Positions 38,286 through 47,596 of a DNA stretch of 64,000 nt are shown here, piece after piece (the stretch's first letter is position 1; the number at the start of each line of letters is the position of its first letter). Source of the DNA: Comamonas odontotermitis. GTDB lineage: Bacteria; Pseudomonadota; Gammaproteobacteria; Burkholderiales; Burkholderiaceae_C. Position numbers and translations under genes: made by a program. A model generated the notes under the pieces. It did not search any database. It was not told where the DNA came from and saw only the letters and a list, made by a program, of their open reading frames with translations. The stretch is from the NCBI RefSeq assembly GCF_020080045.1, contig NZ_CP083451.1, positions 3,459,001 through 3,523,000 of the forward strand, given 5' to 3'.

Positions 38286-38882
38286 ATGTCTGAATCCCAC
38301 TCGCCCCGCGCCCTTGTTCTGGGCTCCACCTCCCGCTACCGGCACGAGCTGCTCTCTCGTTTTCGACTGCTGTTTGAAACCGCCTCGCCCGATGTCGACG
38401 AAACCCCGCAGTCTGGCGAAGCACCGGCCGCCCTGGCGTTGCGCCTGGCCCTGGCCAAGGCCCATGCAGTGGCCGCACAGTTTCCCGAAGCCATCGTCAT
38501 CGGCTCCGACCAGGTGGCCGACCTGAACGGCCAACCACTGGGCAAGCCCCTGGTGCATGACAGGGCAGTGGCCCAACTGCGCGCCATGAGTGGCCAGAGC
38601 ATGCAGTTCCACACCGCCGTCGCCGTGGTCTGCAAGGCCACCGGCTTTGCGCAGGCAGACACCGCCGTGGTGCGAACCGTGTTCCGCAACCTGAGCGATG
38701 CCGAGATTGAACGCTACCTGCGCGCCGAAGAACCGTACGATTGCGCCGGCAGCGCCAAGAGCGAAGGCCTGGGCATCACCTTGCTGGACGCCATCGAGAG
38801 CGACGACCCGACGGCGCTGATCGGTCTGCCCCTCATCCGCACCGCCCGCCTGTTGCGCGCTGCAGGAGTGATCCTGCCATGA
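38286..38882 (+). CDS. Maf/YceF nucleotide pyrophosphatase
   Basis: A 198-aa Maf protein: LVLGSTSRYRHELLSRF, VIGSDQVADLNGQPLGKP, and EPYDCAGSAKSEGLGITLLDAIESDDPTALIGLP. The YceF subgroup hydrolyses 7-methyl-GTP. It is divergent from yceD over 26 bases and overlaps the next gene (ATGA overlap at 38879-38882), so the two are translationally coupled. Confidence 0.9.
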   Translation: MSESHSPRALVLGSTSRYRHELLSRFRLLFETASPDVDETPQSGEAPAALALRLALAKAHAVAAQFPEAIVIGSDQVADLNGQPLGKPLVHDRAVAQLRAMSGQSMQFHTAVAVVCKATGFAQADTAVVRTVFRNLSDAEIERYLRAEEPYDCAGSAKSEGLGITLLDAIESDDPTALIGLPLIRTARLLRAAGVILP

Positions 38883-39661
38883 GCGAGAACACCCGCAAGG
38901 GACGACTTTTTCTCGTCCCTACCCCGCTTGATTTCGGCTGCACCACCGACGCGCCACTGACCGATGTGCTGCCCGCCCATACCGTGCAGGCCGCAGCCCG
39001 CATTACCCATTGGGTCTGCGAAAACGCCAAAAGCTGCCGCGCCTTCCTCAAACGGGTGGACGCCGTGGCGCCGTTGGCCACACCCCTGCAGCAGCAAGCC
39101 ATACAGGAGCTGCCGCGTGAGGCGCACAAAAAAGGCGACCACCTCCCGCAAACGGCCTCTGGCGCCGACGCCAGCATGTTGATTGCCGCTGCCTTGCAAG
39201 GCCATGACATCGGCCTGGTCAGCGAAGCGGGCATGCCAGCGATAGCAGACCCAGGCAGCTCGGTGGTCCGTGCCGCGCATGATGCGGGCGTTGAAGTGGT
39301 GCCGCTGGTAGGCCCCACCTCTCTGCTGCTGGCTCTGGCTGCCAGCGGACTCAATGGGCAGAACTTCGCCTTTGTCGGCTATGTGCCCAGCGATGGGGCG
39401 CAACGCGTCGCCCGGCTGCGCGAGCTGGAGCAACTGGCGCTGCGGCAAGGACAGACACAGATCTTCATCGAAACGCCTTACCGCAACCCTGCCCTGATGA
39501 GCGCCCTGCTGCAGACCCTGCAGGCCAACACCCGCCTGTCAATCTCCAGCGGCCTCACGCTGGAAAGTGCTCGTACCCAAAGCCGCCTGGTCAAGCAATG
39601 GAAGCCGCTGAACCCCGAACTGGACAACCGCACCCCCATGGTGTTTGCGATTGGGCGCTGA
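38879..39661 (+). CDS. RsmI-like tetrapyrrole-methylase family SAM methyltransferase
   Basis: A 260-aa protein with GRLFLVPTPLDFG at the start, GHDIGLVSEAGMPAIADPGSSVVRAAHDAGVEVVPLVGPTSLLLALAASGLNGQNFAFVGYVP in the core and FIETPYRNPALMSALL later. This is the RsmI (16S rRNA ribose methylase, C1402) superfamily. The N terminus has VPTPLDFG where RsmI has a glycine-rich ATPIGNLGD, so it is a paralogue and its substrate is uncertain. It starts inside the maf stop codon. Confidence 0.8.
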   Translation: MSENTRKGRLFLVPTPLDFGCTTDAPLTDVLPAHTVQAAARITHWVCENAKSCRAFLKRVDAVAPLATPLQQQAIQELPREAHKKGDHLPQTASGADASMLIAAALQGHDIGLVSEAGMPAIADPGSSVVRAAHDAGVEVVPLVGPTSLLLALAASGLNGQNFAFVGYVPSDGAQRVARLRELEQLALRQGQTQIFIETPYRNPALMSALLQTLQANTRLSISSGLTLESARTQSRLVKQWKPLNPELDNRTPMVFAIGR

Positions 39662-39778
39662 GGCGATCATGCCAGGCGCGCACGCCTGCTTTTCGGGCTG
39701 TTCATCAAGTATTGGCTGACCACAAGGCTGCGCTACCCCTCCCAAAGGGGTTTGCGCATCCTCTCGGTTAGATGGCAT

Positions 39779-39805
39779 AAAAAAAGCGGTGCTCGTGCAC
39801 CGCCT
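39779..39805 (-). terminator. Terminator of sppA
   Basis: On the minus strand GGCGGTGCAC and GCACCGC arms form a hairpin with a four-base loop, followed by seven T. Confidence 0.75.
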
Positions 39806-39807
39806 TT

Positions 39808-39840
39808 GTGTTTATAGCTATTAAATAGCTAGCATTCAAA
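39808..39840. repeat. Dispersed repeat, partial copy D
   Basis: TTTATAGCTATTAAATAGCT followed by AGCATTC matches the AT-rich head of the repeat family and contains the palindrome AGCTATTAAATAGCT. The AGCGCT half is missing. Confidence 0.45.
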
Positions 39841-39848
39841 TCACCTGA

Positions 39849-40883
39849 TCAGCGCAGGCTGGGCATCATTGACCGCATGGTACTGACAGCCCCCGCGCCC
39901 ACTGAAGCGCCAAACTTCTTGGCAAAGCGCTCGGCCACGTTCTCGCGGCGGGTGTAGTCCACCACATCTTCGGCGCCCACCACATCGCGCGCCACCTGAT
40001 CGAGGCTGCCCAGGCCGTCAGCCAGGCCCAGCTTGACCGCTTCCTGCCCGGTCCAGAACAGGCCGCTGAAGGTGTCTTCGGTCTCCTTCAGGCGCTCGCC
40101 ACGCCCCTGGCGCACCACAGCGATGAACTGCTGGTGGATCTGCCCCAGCATCTGCTGGGCATAGGCTTTCTGTTTGTCATTCATGGGGCTGAATGGATCC
40201 AGCATGCCCTTGTTGCTGCCAGCGGTGAGCAGGCGGCGCTCCACGCCCAACTTTTCCATGGTGCCGGTAAAGCCAAAACCGTCCATCAGCACGCCGATGC
40301 TTCCCACGATGCTGGCCTTGTCGACATAGATGCTGTCCGCTGCGGCTGCAATGTAATAGGCAGCAGAAGCACAGGACTCCTCCACCACCGCGTACATGGG
40401 TTTTTTATGCAGGGCCTTGAGGCGCACGATCTCGTCATTGATCATGCCGGCCTGCACGGGGCTGCCGCCGGGAGAGTTGATCAGCAGCACCACAGCCTTG
40501 GCGCCATCGTCCTCGAATGCGGTGCGCAGTGCAGCAATCACGTATTCGGCACTCGCGTCTGCGCCAGACGCGATTTCGCCTTTCAGCTCCACCACGGCCG
40601 TATGCTCGGTCGACGAGGCAGACGAAGCGCTTTCCGAACTGAACAGGTAGATGACCAGCGCAATGAAGGCGATGAGCCAGGCCAGTCGAAAGAAGATCTT
40701 CCAGCGACGCGCGGCGCGCTGCTCCTTGAGCGTATCAAAGGCCAGGCGCTCCAGCACGGAGCGCTCCCAGCCGGGCGCCTGCGCTGCCGCTGTGGATACA
40801 GCCGCTGCCGCTGGAGCGGCCTGTCCCCACAGATCAGGCGCAGGTTGCGGATTCTGCTCGGGGTTCTTGTCCATCGGATTCAT
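39849..40883 (-). CDS. sppA: S49 family signal peptide peptidase (SppA)
   Basis: A 344-aa single-domain S49 protease. A cytoplasmic N terminus (Pro/Ala-rich) precedes one membrane helix near residue 62-80 (FFRLAWLIAFIALVIYLF), then the periplasmic protease with VVLLINSPGGSPVQAG, the nucleophile region EESCASAAYYIAAAADSIY, and GSIGVLMDGFGFTGTMEKLGVE. It digests leftover signal peptides. The usual context of the serine is ASGGYY; here it is ASAAYY. It starts about two bases after the Rieske gene, so they are one transcript. Confidence 0.9.
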   Translation of the reverse strand: MNPMDKNPEQNPQPAPDLWGQAAPAAAAVSTAAAQAPGWERSVLERLAFDTLKEQRAARRWKIFFRLAWLIAFIALVIYLFSSESASSASSTEHTAVVELKGEIASGADASAEYVIAALRTAFEDDGAKAVVLLINSPGGSPVQAGMINDEIVRLKALHKKPMYAVVEESCASAAYYIAAAADSIYVDKASIVGSIGVLMDGFGFTGTMEKLGVERRLLTAGSNKGMLDPFSPMNDKQKAYAQQMLGQIHQQFIAVVRQGRGERLKETEDTFSGLFWTGQEAVKLGLADGLGSLDQVARDVVGAEDVVDYTRRENVAERFAKKFGASVGAGAVSTMRSMMPSLR

Positions 40884-40884
40884 C

Positions 40885-41262
40885 TTAAAACTCAAGAGGT
40901 TGGAGGCGGTAGTCAGTGTGCCAGTACACCACCCCGCCTTGTTCGCTCAACACGATTTTGACCAGGCCACCACGGCAAGGGCCGCCAGCGCAGGCTCCAG
41001 TATCCGGCACATAGGCAGCACCATGGGTTGCGCATAACAACCAGTTACCGGTGTCATCAAAAAAACGGTCGGGCTGGTAGTCCATTTCCATCGCCACATG
41101 GGTGCAACGGTTCAGATAGGCGTGCACCACATCGCGGTAGCGAACGGCGAATGCGCGACAGGTCTGGCCAGCAAAGATCACATCAAAAGGCACGGCACGC
41201 CCACCATTGCTCAAGTCTTTGCTATTACAAAGTGCTATTGCCCGGGCTTGTGCCTCTGCCAT
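40885..41262 (-). CDS. Rieske [2Fe-2S] protein
   Basis: A 125-aa soluble Rieske protein with the cluster ligands C-x-H in YLNRCTHVAMEMDY and C-x2-H in NWLLCATHGAAYVPDTGAC. It resembles Rieske proteins found before sppA in many betaproteobacteria. It probably transfers electrons to an unknown partner. ATG 41262 is chosen because AGGAG lies 6 bases upstream. Confidence 0.88.
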   Translation of the reverse strand: MAEAQARAIALCNSKDLSNGGRAVPFDVIFAGQTCRAFAVRYRDVVHAYLNRCTHVAMEMDYQPDRFFDDTGNWLLCATHGAAYVPDTGACAGGPCRGGLVKIVLSEQGGVVYWHTDYRLQPLEF

Positions 41263-41322
41263 TGTTGCTCCTGCTTGCTGCGCGCCAATCACTGTACATG
41301 CAAACAGTAATCAGGCCATACG

Positions 41323-41979
41323 CTAGGCATTGCCTGCCATCCATTGTTGCAAATCAGCAACAGAATGCGCAATGAACAGCGGGCCAAAGGCCTCAAAGCC
41401 ATCAGGGTGGTGAGCGCCATAGCTCACGGCCACACTGGCGCAGCCTGCGTTGACTGCCATCTGCAGATCATGGGTGGTATCACCCACCATCAACAAGCGC
41501 TCGGGCGCCACATCCATCTCGGCCATCAACTCCTGCAGCATCAGCGGGTGCGGCTTGCCTGCGGTTTCGTCGGCGGTCCGCGAAGCGTCAAACCGGCCCT
41601 TGAGCAGGGTCGAATCCAGCACTTCATCGAGCCCCCGGCGATTCTTGCCGGTGGCCACTGCAAGCAGGTGCCCGCTGGCAGTCAACTGATCCAGCAAGGG
41701 CAGCACCCCGTCAAAAAGGGTCACTTCCTCCTGGCGCTTCAGATAGTGATAGCGGTAGCGGTTGGTCAGTTCCACCATGCTGTCTGGCGGCACATCGGGC
41801 GCGGCATGCCGCAAGGCGCCTTGCAGGCTCATGCCGATCACATACTTGGCTGTTTCCAGCGTCGGCACGGTGCCGCCCACATCGCGCACCGCGTCCTGGA
41901 TGGAAAGCGCAATGGCAGCAGTGGAATCGAACAGGGTGCCATCCCAGTCAAAGGCGATCAAGTCAAAGCGACGCGTCAT
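41323..41979 (-). CDS. HAD hydrolase, phosphoglycolate phosphatase-like
   Basis: A 218-aa HAD subfamily IA enzyme: nucleophile motif IAFDWDGTLFDSTAAI, VATGKNRRGLDEVLD as motif II, KPHPLML as motif III, and MVGDTTHDLQMAVNAGC as motif IV. A helical cap lies at about 20-85. It is Gph-like by sequence, but its real substrate cannot be read out; a pseudouridine-linked or other phosphatase role is possible given the position after rluC. Confidence 0.88.
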   Translation of the reverse strand: MTRRFDLIAFDWDGTLFDSTAAIALSIQDAVRDVGGTVPTLETAKYVIGMSLQGALRHAAPDVPPDSMVELTNRYRYHYLKRQEEVTLFDGVLPLLDQLTASGHLLAVATGKNRRGLDEVLDSTLLKGRFDASRTADETAGKPHPLMLQELMAEMDVAPERLLMVGDTTHDLQMAVNAGCASVAVSYGAHHPDGFEAFGPLFIAHSVADLQQWMAGNA

Positions 41980-42004
41980 AAATAAGGTAATCGGTTGGTT
42001 TGCT

Positions 42005-42070
42005 CGCTATAACAATAGCTGGTAGCGGTTGCTGCGCAATGAATTCAAAATATTTTTGCTATAAAAGCCA
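42005..42070. repeat. Dispersed repeat, degenerate copy E
   Basis: GCTATAACAATAGCTGGTAG, then GCTGCGCAATGAATTC and TTTTGCTATAAAAGCC. It fills most of the gap between the phosphatase and rluC genes. Confidence 0.4.
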
Positions 42071-42083
42071 AGAGCAGCCTGCG

Positions 42084-43118
42084 CTAGTTGCTATGGTTTT
42101 CATCTGCCTGCTCTGCAGCCCCTACGAAATCTGCCAACTCCTCCGGCAACTCCGCTCCCAACTGCACCCGCTCCCCACTCTGCGGATGGGTGAACTGCAG
42201 GCGCCAGGCATGCAGAAACATGCGCTTCAAGCCGTGCTTGACCAGCCGCTTGTTCAGATCGAAATCGCCATACTTCTCGTCGCCGACGATTGGATGGCCG
42301 CTGCTGGCCAGGTGCACGCGAATCTGGTGGGTGCGTCCGGTCTTGATTGTCACCTCCAGCAAGGTCATGGCCGGCAGACCAAGGCCATGGCGTGCCGGCA
42401 GCGCTTTCTGCACCTTGACGAGTGACACCGAACGCATGCCTTCCGCATCGTCCGCCGTGGTGGCGCGCACGCGACGCTCGCCATCGGGCAACAGATACTT
42501 GCGCAGCGGTGTATCAATCACCTTTTTGTTGGCTGGCCACTCCCCGATCACCAGCGCCAGATAGGTCTTGCCCGTCTCGCGCTCGCGGAACTGGTCCTGC
42601 AGGTGGGTGAGCGCCGAGCGCTTCTTGGCTACCAGCAGGATGCCTGAGGTTTCGCGGTCCAGCCGGTGCACCAGTTCCAGAAAGCGCGCGTCGGGCCTGG
42701 CGCGGCGCAATTGCTCGATCACCCCGAAGCTCACGCCCGAGCCGCCGTGCACGGCCACGCCCGCTGGCTTGTTGATGGCCAGCACCGCATCGTCGTCCAG
42801 CAGCAGCGGGAACTCCCGGCCAGGAATGGCGCGCTCCGCCTCCTCTGGCTTGGCAGACACCCGCACTGGCGGAATACGCACCACATCACCGCCCTGCACC
42901 CGGGCGTCTGCAGCAGTGCGCCCTTTGTTGATGCGCACCTCTCCATTGCGGATGATGCGGTAGATATGGGTCTTGGGCACGCCCTTGAGATGGCGCATCA
43001 GAAAATTGTCCAGGCGCTGGCCGGCGTCGTCGGGATGGACTTCTACCAGCCTTACAGCCACTGGGGGTGCTTCTGGACTGCGGGGCTCGCCCGGTTTGCC
43101 CCCTATAATGTGTTTCAC
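42084..43118 (-). CDS. rluC: 23S rRNA pseudouridine synthase C
   Basis: A 344-aa enzyme. An N-terminal S4 RNA-binding domain (about 28-90, GQRLDNFLMRHLKGVPKTHIYRIIRNGEVRINKGR) precedes the RluA-type catalytic domain with the aspartate motif LVHRLDRETSGILLVAKK and KTGRTHQIRVHLASSGHPI. It isomerises uridines 955, 2504 and 2580 in 23S rRNA. It is divergent from rne, a conserved pairing, and the rne promoter seems to sit at its first codons. Confidence 0.95.
   Translation of the reverse strand: MKHIIGGKPGEPRSPEAPPVAVRLVEVHPDDAGQRLDNFLMRHLKGVPKTHIYRIIRNGEVRINKGRTAADARVQGGDVVRIPPVRVSAKPEEAERAIPGREFPLLLDDDAVLAINKPAGVAVHGGSGVSFGVIEQLRRARPDARFLELVHRLDRETSGILLVAKKRSALTHLQDQFRERETGKTYLALVIGEWPANKKVIDTPLRKYLLPDGERRVRATTADDAEGMRSVSLVKVQKALPARHGLGLPAMTLLEVTIKTGRTHQIRVHLASSGHPIVGDEKYGDFDLNKRLVKHGLKRMFLHAWRLQFTHPQSGERVQLGAELPEELADFVGAAEQADENHSN
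43104..43109 (+). promoter_or_regulatory. Candidate -10 of rne
   Basis: An exact TATAAT lies about 600 bases before rne. No good -35 is seen at 17 bases, so the site may need an activator or be fortuitous. Confidence 0.35.
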
Positions 43119-43707
43119 CTGCGCAATAAAGTTATTGGTTGACCGGTGAGCAGTTTAATTCACCCACCAGTACCCGCGCAGGCCGGTCGATGTCTGACCG
43201 ACGACCTTGCCTCAGCGTCTGCATACCAAGAAATTGCGCAGGCCATGCAAGCAAATCGGGTGGACGGACACATTGAAACAACGAAACTACAGATTCCCAG
43301 CGGCAGTTGCTGCAGTGGTCAGGACTCCTGGCCCGGCCCCAACTGACCGCTCACACACTGACATGCTGATTTTGTGGGCTTGGATGGCAACTCTCTGGCG
43401 CAGCGCCTGCTGCACGCCAGTGCGCCGTGCCGCGCCCGCCGTGCGCATGTTTTCAGGGCAGATCTCACCACCGGCGGCAGCTGTTCGCTGGCTGGCCGGT
43501 TATTTATATGCCCTCTCCCGCGTGCCCAAGCCTCCTGTGCTGACATAAGTATTACCAGCAAGCATGGCACGCTCTGTATCTTCATTCGTTTCTCTGCGTC
43601 TGTCCCGGCATCTGTGGCTCCAGTAAGAGCCTGTTTATTGTTGGGGATTGGAGACTGGCACCTGTCTGACAAAGGTGGCCGGTCCCGCATTACGAAGGAC
43701 GCGCATC
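43119..43707. other. Long leader region of rne
   Basis: A gap of 589 bases without a convincing gene. In E. coli a long structured 5' leader lets RNase E degrade its own mRNA; a similar role is likely. It is GC-rich with several short hairpins (e.g. around 43425-43500) but I cannot match them to the enteric hp2/hp3 elements. Confidence 0.45.
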
Positions 43708-46700
43708 ATGAAACGGATGCTGATCAACGCCACGCAAGCTGAAGAGCGACGCCTCGCCATCGTGGATGGCCAAAAGCTGCTGGATTACGAGATCGAAATC
43801 GAAGGCCGCGAACAACGCAAAGGCAATATCTACAAAGCCGTTGTTACCCGGGTAGAACCCTCTTTGGAAGCCTGCTTTGTCGACTACGGCGAAGACCGTC
43901 ACGGCTTCCTGCCATTCAAGGAAATCTCCAAGCAGTATTTCGCCGAAGGCGTATCGCCCAGCCAGGCCCGCATCAACGATGTGATCAAGGAAGGCCAGGA
44001 GCTGCTCGTCCAGGTTGAAAAGGAAGAGCGCGGCAACAAGGGCGCGGCGCTGACCACTTTCGTCTCTCTGGCTGGCCGCTACGTGGTGCTGATGCCCAAC
44101 AACCCCCGTGGCGGTGGCGTATCACGCCGTATCGAGGGTGACGAGCGCGCCGAGCTGAAAGAGGCGATGGACCAGCTCGAATACCCCAAGGGCATGTCCA
44201 TCATCGCCCGTACCGCAGGCATCGGCCGCACGGCGCCCGAGCTGCAATGGGATCTGAACTACCTGCTCAAGCTCTGGAGCGCCATTGACGGCGCCGCCAA
44301 GGCCGGCAAGGGCGCCTTCCTGATCTACCAGGAATCGAGCCTGGTGATCCGTGCCATCCGCGACTATTTCAACAATGACATCGGCGACATCCTGATCGAC
44401 ACCGATGACATCTATGAGCAGGCCCAGCAGTTCATGGCGCACGTGATGCCTGAACACGCCGCCCGCGTGAAGCGCTATCGCGACGATGCACCGCTCTTCA
44501 GCCGCTTCCAGATCGAGCACCAGATCGAGTCGGCTTACTCGCGCACCGTGACCCTGCCTTCCGGCGGCGCCATCGTCATCGACCACACCGAAGCGCTGGT
44601 CTCCATCGACGTGAACTCGGCCCGCGCCATCAAGGGCGGCGACATTGAAGAGACCGCCACCCGCACCAACCTCGAAGCAGCCGACGAAGTGGCCCGCCAG
44701 ATGCGCCTGCGCGACCTGGGTGGCCTGATCGTGATCGACTTCATCGACATGGAAGAGTCGAAGAACCGCCGCGACGTCGAAAACCGCCTGCGCGATGCAC
44801 TGCGCCAGGACCGCGCCCGCGTGCAGTTCGGCACCATCAGCAAGTTCGGCCTGATGGAGATGAGCCGCCAGCGTCTCAAGCCCGCATTGAGCGAAGGCGC
44901 CCACATCAACTGCCCACGCTGCGGTGGCTCCGGCCACATCCGCGATGCGGAAAGCTCTGCGCTGCAGATCCTGCGCATCATTCAGGAAGAATCGATGAAG
45001 GACAACACGGCAGCCGTCAACTGCCAGGTGCCCGTCGAAGTCGCCTCCTTCCTGCTCAACGAAAAGCGTACCGAAATCCAGAAGATCGAGCTCAAGCAGC
45101 GCGTCTCCGTCACCATGGTGCCCAACAAGGCCCTGGAGACGCCGCACTACAAGCTCGAACGCATGAAGCACGACGACCCGCGCCTCGACTCGATGGAGGC
45201 CAGCTACAAACTGGCAGATGCCGAGGAAGAGCAGGTCGGCTTTACCCGCCGCTCGCAAGAACCTACCAACAAGCAAACCCCGGTCATCAAGGGCGTGCTG
45301 CCTGATGCGCCAGCCCCCATTGCCGAACCCCGCCCGGCGCCTGTGGCACGCACCAATGCCAGCAAGCCAGCCGCTGCCGTGCCTGCAACGCCTGCTCCCG
45401 TGCCCGAAACCGGGCTGTGGGCAGCCATCAAGCGCTTCTTCGGATTTGCAATGCCAGCGCCCGTAGCCGCTCCCGCCCCGGCAGCTCCTGAGCCCGCCAA
45501 GGATGCCCGCAAGGAAAACCGCGAAGGCCGTGGCGGCAATCGCCGCAATGGCGAGCGCGGCGAGCGCAATGGATCGGCCAATCGGGACGGCAATCGCCGC
45601 AACAGCGAACGCGCCGAAGGCGAACGCAATGGCCGCAACCGCAATGAACGCGGCGAAGGCCGTGGTGAAGCCCGCAGTGGCGACCAGGAAGGCCGCGACA
45701 ACCGCCGCCGCAATGAGCGCGGTGACCGTCCGGAGCGCAGCGAACGCAATGACCGCCCCCGCCGCGACGATGCCGTCATCAACGCACAAAACGGCGATAA
45801 CGCAGCAATCGAGGTAACCAGCGAACGCCAGGAGCGTGCGCCCCGTCCAGAGCGTGCTCCGCGTGAGAATCGCCGGGATCGCGGCGAACGTGGTGAGCGC
45901 AACGAGCGCCGCAACCAGGGCGAAGAATCGGTGCGCGACAACGCCGCCGTGGCTCCTGCGCCGATGGACTCCGAAGCCGTGATCGCCGCCCTGCCCTCGC
46001 TGGACCTGGATGGAAACGCCAACGCGGCAATGCCTGTTGATGGCGAAACCTCGCCAGAGCGTCGCGAACGCCGCTCCCGTGACCGTTATGGCCGCGACCG
46101 CCGCAACCGTGGTGACCGCGAGCGCCTGCCACGCGATGAGCAAGCCGCAGATGCACAAACCGAAGCTGCCCCAGCAGAAGCCGTGTTTGAAGCGGAAAAC
46201 GCCCCTGCACCACGCCGTAGCTACTTTGATGCGGCAGCAGCAACAGACACCGCAGCACCGGTAGCACCGGCTGCGTTGGACCTGGCAGTGCCTGCTGGCG
46301 AACCCGCAGTCAACGCAGCCGCCGAGGCCTTTGAGGAAAAACCAGCTCCAGCGCCCGCCGCTCATGCACCAGCAGCTACAAAACAAGTAGCACCTGCTGT
46401 CGCTGCCGTGGTGACGCCCGCTCCGGCGGCCGAGCCCGCAGCCTCGCAAGGGCTGCCCAGGATCGCCAGCTACACGCTGCCCCTGGAGCAGTTGAACACC
46501 ATCGCTGCCCAGGCTGGCCTGCAATGGGTCAACTCGGACACCGACAAGGTGGCGGCCGTGCAGGCTGCGATTGCAGCGGAGCCCAAGCCCGTGCATGTGC
46601 CCCGCGAGCGCCCCCCGGTCGTCATGCTCGACGAAGGCCCGCTGGTGCTGGTTGAAACGCGCAAGGATCTGGCTGCCATGGTGCTGCCCTTTGAACGCGA

Positions 46701-46716
46701 ATCGCAAACCGCTTAA
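43708..46716 (+). CDS. rne: Ribonuclease E
   Basis: A 1002-aa protein. The catalytic half (about 1-510) has the S1 domain ([40 protein letters not shown]), the DNase I-like part with [23 protein letters not shown] and [20 protein letters not shown], and the zinc link [13 protein letters not shown] near residue 400. The C-terminal half is a disordered Arg/Asp/Glu/Asn-rich scaffold (about 600-830) with many ERNGRN-type repeats, then a Pro/Ala part and a conserved end ([15 protein letters not shown]). It starts mRNA decay and processes rRNA and tRNA. ATG 43708 has GAAGGA 8 bases upstream. Confidence 0.97.
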   Translation: MKRMLINATQAEERRLAIVDGQKLLDYEIEIEGREQRKGNIYKAVVTRVEPSLEACFVDYGEDRHGFLPFKEISKQYFAEGVSPSQARINDVIKEGQELLVQVEKEERGNKGAALTTFVSLAGRYVVLMPNNPRGGGVSRRIEGDERAELKEAMDQLEYPKGMSIIARTAGIGRTAPELQWDLNYLLKLWSAIDGAAKAGKGAFLIYQESSLVIRAIRDYFNNDIGDILIDTDDIYEQAQQFMAHVMPEHAARVKRYRDDAPLFSRFQIEHQIESAYSRTVTLPSGGAIVIDHTEALVSIDVNSARAIKGGDIEETATRTNLEAADEVARQMRLRDLGGLIVIDFIDMEESKNRRDVENRLRDALRQDRARVQFGTISKFGLMEMSRQRLKPALSEGAHINCPRCGGSGHIRDAESSALQILRIIQEESMKDNTAAVNCQVPVEVASFLLNEKRTEIQKIELKQRVSVTMVPNKALETPHYKLERMKHDDPRLDSMEASYKLADAEEEQVGFTRRSQEPTNKQTPVIKGVLPDAPAPIAEPRPAPVARTNASKPAAAVPATPAPVPETGLWAAIKRFFGFAMPAPVAAPAPAAPEPAKDARKENREGRGGNRRNGERGERNGSANRDGNRRNSERAEGERNGRNRNERGEGRGEARSGDQEGRDNRRRNERGDRPERSERNDRPRRDDAVINAQNGDNAAIEVTSERQERAPRPERAPRENRRDRGERGERNERRNQGEESVRDNAAVAPAPMDSEAVIAALPSLDLDGNANAAMPVDGETSPERRERRSRDRYGRDRRNRGDRERLPRDEQAADAQTEAAPAEAVFEAENAPAPRRSYFDAAAATDTAAPVAPAALDLAVPAGEPAVNAAAEAFEEKPAPAPAAHAPAATKQVAPAVAAVVTPAPAAEPAASQGLPRIASYTLPLEQLNTIAAQAGLQWVNSDTDKVAAVQAAIAAEPKPVHVPRERPPVVMLDEGPLVLVETRKDLAAMVLPFERESQTA

Positions 46717-46734
46717 GCCGTTTCGCTAGAGCCC

Positions 46735-46762
46735 ACAGGCCGGATTTCCTCCGGCCTGTTTC
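46735..46762 (+). terminator. Terminator after rne
   Basis: ACAGGCCGGA and TCCGGCCTGT form a 10-bp stem with a five-base loop; the T tail is short. Confidence 0.65.
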
Positions 46763-46782
46763 ATTCCTGGAGCCCTTACGAC

Positions 46783-47559
46783 ATGCTTTTTCTGCTCTCC
46801 CCCGCCAAATCGCTGGATTACGAGACCCCTTTGCCTGCCGGTATGCCGCACACGCAGCCGCAGTTCATCAAGCAGTCGCAAGCGCTGATTGAGGTGCTGC
46901 GCGAAAAATCGCCTCAGCAGATTGCCAGCCTGATGGACATCAGCGACAAGCTGGCAGCCTTGAACGTGGCGCGCTACGAGGCCTGGTCGCCCAAGTTCAC
47001 CGCCAAAAACTCGCGCCAGGCCATCATGGCCTTCAACGGCGATGTCTACGACGGCCTGCAGGCCCACAGCCTCACCGCCCAACAGCTCGATTGGGCCCAG
47101 TCGCATGTGTGCATGCTCAGCGGCCTGTATGGCGTGCTGCGCCCGCTGGACTGGATGCAGCCTTACCGGCTGGAAATGGGCACGCGCCTGCCCACGGCCC
47201 AAGGCAGCAATCTCTACCATTTCTGGGGCACGCAGATTGCCGACTATCTGAATCACCAGCAGCAAGGTGAAGACGCACCCGTCGTCGTCAACCTGGCTTC
47301 GCAGGAGTACTTCAAATCCGTTGACCTGAAAGCGCTGCGCGCCCGTGTGGTGACCTGCAGCTTTGAAGACTACAAGAGTGGCCAGTACAAGGTCATCAGC
47401 TTCTTCGCCAAGAAGGCCCGTGGATTGATGGCGCGCTATGCGATTGAGCACCAGGCCAAGACGCCTGCAGCGCTGAAGAAGTTCAACATCGACGGCTATG
47501 CCTATGCCAGCGATGTTTCGACTGCTGACCATTTCCTGTTCCGTCGCAAAGTGGATTGA
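46783..47559 (+). CDS. yaaA: YaaA family peroxide-stress protein
   Basis: A 258-aa protein with MLFLLSPAKSLDYETPLP, LYGVLRPLDWMQPYRLEMGTRL, VVNLASQEYFKSVD, VVTCSFEDYK and VISFFAKKARGLMARY, all hallmarks of DUF328/YaaA. E. coli YaaA limits intracellular iron damage under peroxide stress and binds DNA. The start is 23 bases after the rne terminator. Confidence 0.95.
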   Translation: MLFLLSPAKSLDYETPLPAGMPHTQPQFIKQSQALIEVLREKSPQQIASLMDISDKLAALNVARYEAWSPKFTAKNSRQAIMAFNGDVYDGLQAHSLTAQQLDWAQSHVCMLSGLYGVLRPLDWMQPYRLEMGTRLPTAQGSNLYHFWGTQIADYLNHQQQGEDAPVVVNLASQEYFKSVDLKALRARVVTCSFEDYKSGQYKVISFFAKKARGLMARYAIEHQAKTPAALKKFNIDGYAYASDVSTADHFLFRRKVD

Positions 47560-47596
47560 TACCGCTTTGGTGCACAATGGCCGCGAAAGGAATGTC

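Noticed and set aside
46371..46410. AGCTAC/GTAGC-like stretch inside rne as a repeat copy
   Set aside because: It lies in a low-complexity coding linker and the match is short.
44122..46707. 861-codon frame antisense to rne
   Set aside because: A shadow of the strong rne coding frame.
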